DNA of 64,000 nucleotides from Nymphaea colorata. Taxonomy: Eukaryota > Streptophyta > Magnoliopsida > Nymphaeales > Nymphaeaceae. The DNA lies in NCBI RefSeq assembly GCF_008831285.2, contig NC_045139.1:11938704-12002703 (forward strand), in the 5' to 3' direction. Position numbers and translations under genes: made by a program. Below the pieces are notes generated by a model, which saw only the letters and a list, made by a program, of their open reading frames with translations, made no database searches and was not told the origin of the DNA. Below are positions 62,501 to 64,000 of the stretch, one piece after another (positions within the stretch are counted from its first letter, which is position 1; each line of letters begins with the position of its first letter).

Positions 62501-63770
62501 GGGCACTATTCGCTTGATTATCTCTCTTGCTGTCCAACGAGAGTGGCCTCTTTTTCAATTGGATGTCAAAAATGCCTTTCTGTATGGAGACCTTTCTGAA
62601 ATTGTTTATATGCAGCAACCACCTGGTTTTGAGCGACAAGGGGAGTGTTCCAAGGTATGCAAGTTAAAGAAGGCTATTTATAGACTCAAACAGAGTCCCC
62701 GTGCATGGTTCCAAAAGCTTACTGAAGTGTTATCTAAGTGTGGATTTAGCCGATCCCAACTTGATCACTCATTGTTTATCAAGCGAGGCTCAGCAGGACT
62801 TGTGATATTGATTGTCTACGTGGATGATATTGTTCTTACAGGGGAAAATGATCAAGAGATAGCTCAAACAAAGGAGTTTTTACAGCAACACTTTGTTACG
62901 AAAGACCTTGGACAACTTCGTTATTTTCTTGGTATTGAGGTGGCTCGTAGTAATAAAGGAGTTGTAGTGTCTCAAAGGAAATATGCTCTTGATCTTCTAC
63001 AGGAAACAGGACTATTGGGGGCTAAACCTGCCACACTTCCCATGAATCCTCGCATTCATATACATGATGATGACTCAGAGCCGTTTGACTCTAGATCTTA
63101 CAGATCTCTGATAGGGAAACTGTTATATTTGACTGTCACTCGTCCCGACATTAGCTTTGCTGTGAATAAGTTGAGCCAATTCATGGAAAAACCCCGAAAA
63201 GTTCACTGGGATGCAGCTCTAATGATTGTAAGATACTTGAAATCAGCCCCGGGAAAGGGGCTATGGTTCAAGAAAGGAGAATGTGTTGACATCGAGGCGT
63301 ATAGTGATGCTGATTATGCTGGATCTATAGATGATAGGAAGTCTACTACCGGGTTTTGTGTCTTTGTGGGCGGTAATCTTATTTCCTGGAGGAGCAAGAA
63401 GCAGAATGTTGTGGCTCGTTCTAGTGCTGAGTCAGAATATAGGGCTATGGCTCAAACTGTGGCTGAAATGTCGTGGGTTAGATCACTACTTGTAGAGTTG
63501 GATGTCTCAGTGAATCTCCCAATGAAGATGTATTGTGACAACAAGGCAGCTACATATATCGCTAACAATCCTGTCTTCCATGAGCGGACTAAACACATTG
63601 AAGTGGATTGCCACTATATTCGGGACTTAGTTCAAGGAGGAATTGTTAGCACTATTCATGTCTCCTCAGAAGATCAGGCAGCAGATATTCTCACTAAAGC
63701 TCTTCCCATAGGCGATTTCCTGAGATGTTGTAACAAGCTGAGCATGATTGACATATATGCTCCAGCTTGA
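59538..63770 (+). CDS. Ty1/copia Gag-Pol polyprotein, 1,410 residues
   Basis: The polyprotein packages the RNA and carries out its own processing, reverse transcription and integration. In order: a gag region with LNGSNYEIWSRVF (residues about 29-41); a CCHC zinc knuckle starting at Cys251 (CSYCGKIGHLEDRC); aspartic protease with Asp368 in DSGAS; the pre-integrase WHLRLGHPS near residue 495; integrase with Asp553, Asp616 and Glu652, a perfect DD35E spacing; reverse transcriptase with YVDD at 1094-1097; and RNase H with SDADYAGS near 1257, SSAESEYRAM, CDNKAA and HIEVDCHYIRD. There is no stop or frameshift, so this is the only intact mobile-element coding region in the window. The start at 59538 is the first in-frame Met before the gag block. 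Gag and Pol share one frame, as is common in plant copia. Confidence 0.96.
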   Translation: MAENSKSEGSTDYKMAGNSFSYGTTMKLNGSNYEIWSRVFIMSVAGHRKKYILEEDEPIEKKGIYAAWDEDNYIVMSWIMNSVESHIAPTIAYYTKAKDMWSFLRKTYSHATNVIKILQLEEELCNIRQGDQDLSQYFATLTAAYERLKALRPPCQHCYASHVETGMVAKFLSGLSSEYSVAKSQILTGSELPDLADTYNRLSRFAATLSQTTHDIPVSALVISGGRGPSSFGGTRGRGTGRGAGRGRFQCSYCGKIGHLEDRCWDKHPHLRSNVSSGRGGGRITTSRGPSSSQATHSKATISMVESSTDPSISMSYSLNLSKDEYDRVLAQRSGSTSASTSTNAAVVDSAFSVGAPTADPGMTWMIDSGASRHCCNQPQNFSSFVRFSTPQYVKLADGKLSPVLGSGDIYLPHLGTITHVLYAPQFPVNLISVKQLAIDLQCKVIFESDSCSFQDLPTGKMIGGGHEREGLYFLSIPVDVAASSVPSKPSPFQWHLRLGHPSVPKLRRMFPDIPASESFLCDACQLGKHTRSSFPSSQSPSSQSPFDLIHVDVWGPSRVPFRSCFRYYLVLVDDFTRVSWVFLLRERSEVICILQKFIKEIKTQFGFIVKNIRTDNALEFKSSILLQFYADHGIRPQYTCPHTSQQNGVAERKHRQLLNVARTLMLHSHMPAYFWGDAILTACYLINRLPSSSIQDRIPIQILYPGRSLFHLPPKVFGCTCFAHILGPNKSKLAAQAIKCIFIGYSANQKGYKCFDPVTKKDIISADVTFFESRPYFPPSSPSSSEMHAPIPLPIPPVSLESFPSSQPRSHERFLEPPLVYTRRLGPSLNRPPASSQEVSSTDKTDSGLSDDYSAADLPIAIRKGKRQCTLHPISNSVSTAHLSTHLVQFDQALSSHVIPSSHHHALLDPRWRQAMQEEMDALLSRETWDLVDPPTRCDVVGSRWVFTIKYHSDGSVERFKARLVAKGYTQTYGVDFFETFSPVARLGTIRLIISLAVQREWPLFQLDVKNAFLYGDLSEIVYMQQPPGFERQGECSKVCKLKKAIYRLKQSPRAWFQKLTEVLSKCGFSRSQLDHSLFIKRGSAGLVILIVYVDDIVLTGENDQEIAQTKEFLQQHFVTKDLGQLRYFLGIEVARSNKGVVVSQRKYALDLLQETGLLGAKPATLPMNPRIHIHDDDSEPFDSRSYRSLIGKLLYLTVTRPDISFAVNKLSQFMEKPRKVHWDAALMIVRYLKSAPGKGLWFKKGECVDIEAYSDADYAGSIDDRKSTTGFCVFVGGNLISWRSKKQNVVARSSAESEYRAMAQTVAEMSWVRSLLVELDVSVNLPMKMYCDNKAATYIANNPVFHERTKHIEVDCHYIRDLVQGGIVSTIHVSSEDQAADILTKALPIGDFLRCCNKLSMIDIYAPA

Positions 63771-63777
63771 GGGGGAG

Positions 63778-63959
63778 TGTTAAAGATACAAAAAAAGGGG
63801 TTTTCTGAAATATTAGGAAGTTAGGGAAGGTCTCTTTAAATGTTTTGTTACTTTTAGTGGACTTCTCTTGTAATTTTCCCTAACCCTAATCTCTTAATAG
63901 AGATTAGGGTCACGTAATGCTAGACAACTTTTTGCTGCCTCTCTCTCTCTCTCGTAACA
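63778..63959 (+). repeat. 3' LTR of the copia element
   Basis: Same 182 bases as the 5' LTR by eye, TGTTAAAG to GTAACA. The polypurine tract lies directly before it, and the stop codon of the polyprotein is a few bases upstream. Confidence 0.95.
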
Positions 63960-64000
63960 AGGCAGCCATGATCCGAGACCCAGTTACTAACAATTACTCC
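63960..64000 (+). repeat. Right copy (partial) of the direct repeat flanking the copia element
   Basis: The 41 bases are identical to 58515-58555 and include the gypsy LTR end and the first bases of its polypurine tract. The window stops here. Confidence 0.85.

Larger units (their letters stand above)
58660..63959 (+). mobile_element. Full-length, apparently intact Ty1/copia retrotransposon
   Basis: The element is 5,300 bp long. It has 182-bp LTRs that I find identical, a 12-base primer-binding site TGGTATCAGAGC (58842-58853) complementary to initiator tRNA-Met directly after the 5' LTR, a leader of about 680 bp, one uninterrupted polyprotein, and a polypurine tract GAGGGGGAG (63769-63777) directly before the 3' LTR. 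All parts needed for autonomous copying are visible. The lineage within copia is not assigned. Confidence 0.95.

Overview
The window is nuclear DNA from a flowering plant. The evidence is spliced genes with GT-AG introns for plant-typical proteins (a caffeoyl-CoA O-methyltransferase-like enzyme, an EXO70 exocyst subunit, a P-class PPR protein, a KING1-type SnRK1 gamma-like protein, a DUF642 cell-wall protein), plant-type U1 and U2 snRNA genes, and a heavy load of Ty1/copia, Ty3/gypsy, LINE, SINE-like and MITE-like elements. I cannot name the species from the sequence.

Layout, left to right. 1-965: decayed copia pol. 3031-6175: five-exon CCoAOMT-like gene whose last intron carries a SINE-like and a MITE-like insertion. 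6176-12960: gene-poor DNA with small repeats. 13019-14992: intronless EXO70 gene. 17226-17936: solo LTR with a 5-bp target duplication. About 18240-22980: LINE that has lost its reverse-transcriptase core. About 23240-29780: decayed Ty3/gypsy element on the minus strand. 31217-31394: Tourist-like MITE. 32047-34494: intronless PPR gene. 35951-41401 (minus): six-exon KING1-like gene. 41402-44834: gene-free, with a foldback repeat and a dispersed repeat. 44835-46802: DUF642 gene with apparent frameshifts. 47455-49898 (minus): four-exon COMM-domain gene. 50177-54326: a cluster of one U2 and two U1 snRNA genes. 58200-64000: a gypsy LTR remnant followed by a full-length, intact Ty1/copia element with identical LTRs.

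The least ordinary part is 44.8-54.4 kb. The U2 gene lies head to head with the COMM-domain gene, about 280 bp apart. All three snRNA genes share a variant upstream element and TATA box at the spacing used by RNA polymerase II. The two U1 copies lie in a duplicated segment and differ by paired, structure-preserving changes. A copy of the 3' end of the neighbouring DUF642 gene sits between the two U1 genes, which points to repeated local duplication.

The second notable locus is the right end. The intact copia element appears to be flanked by a direct repeat arranged like a target-site duplication but about 145 bp long, of which 41 bp are visible before the window ends. The host genes have unrelated cellular jobs (phenylpropanoid methylation, exocytosis, organelle RNA metabolism, energy signalling, cell wall, trafficking, splicing), and nothing suggests a functional cluster beyond the snRNA group.
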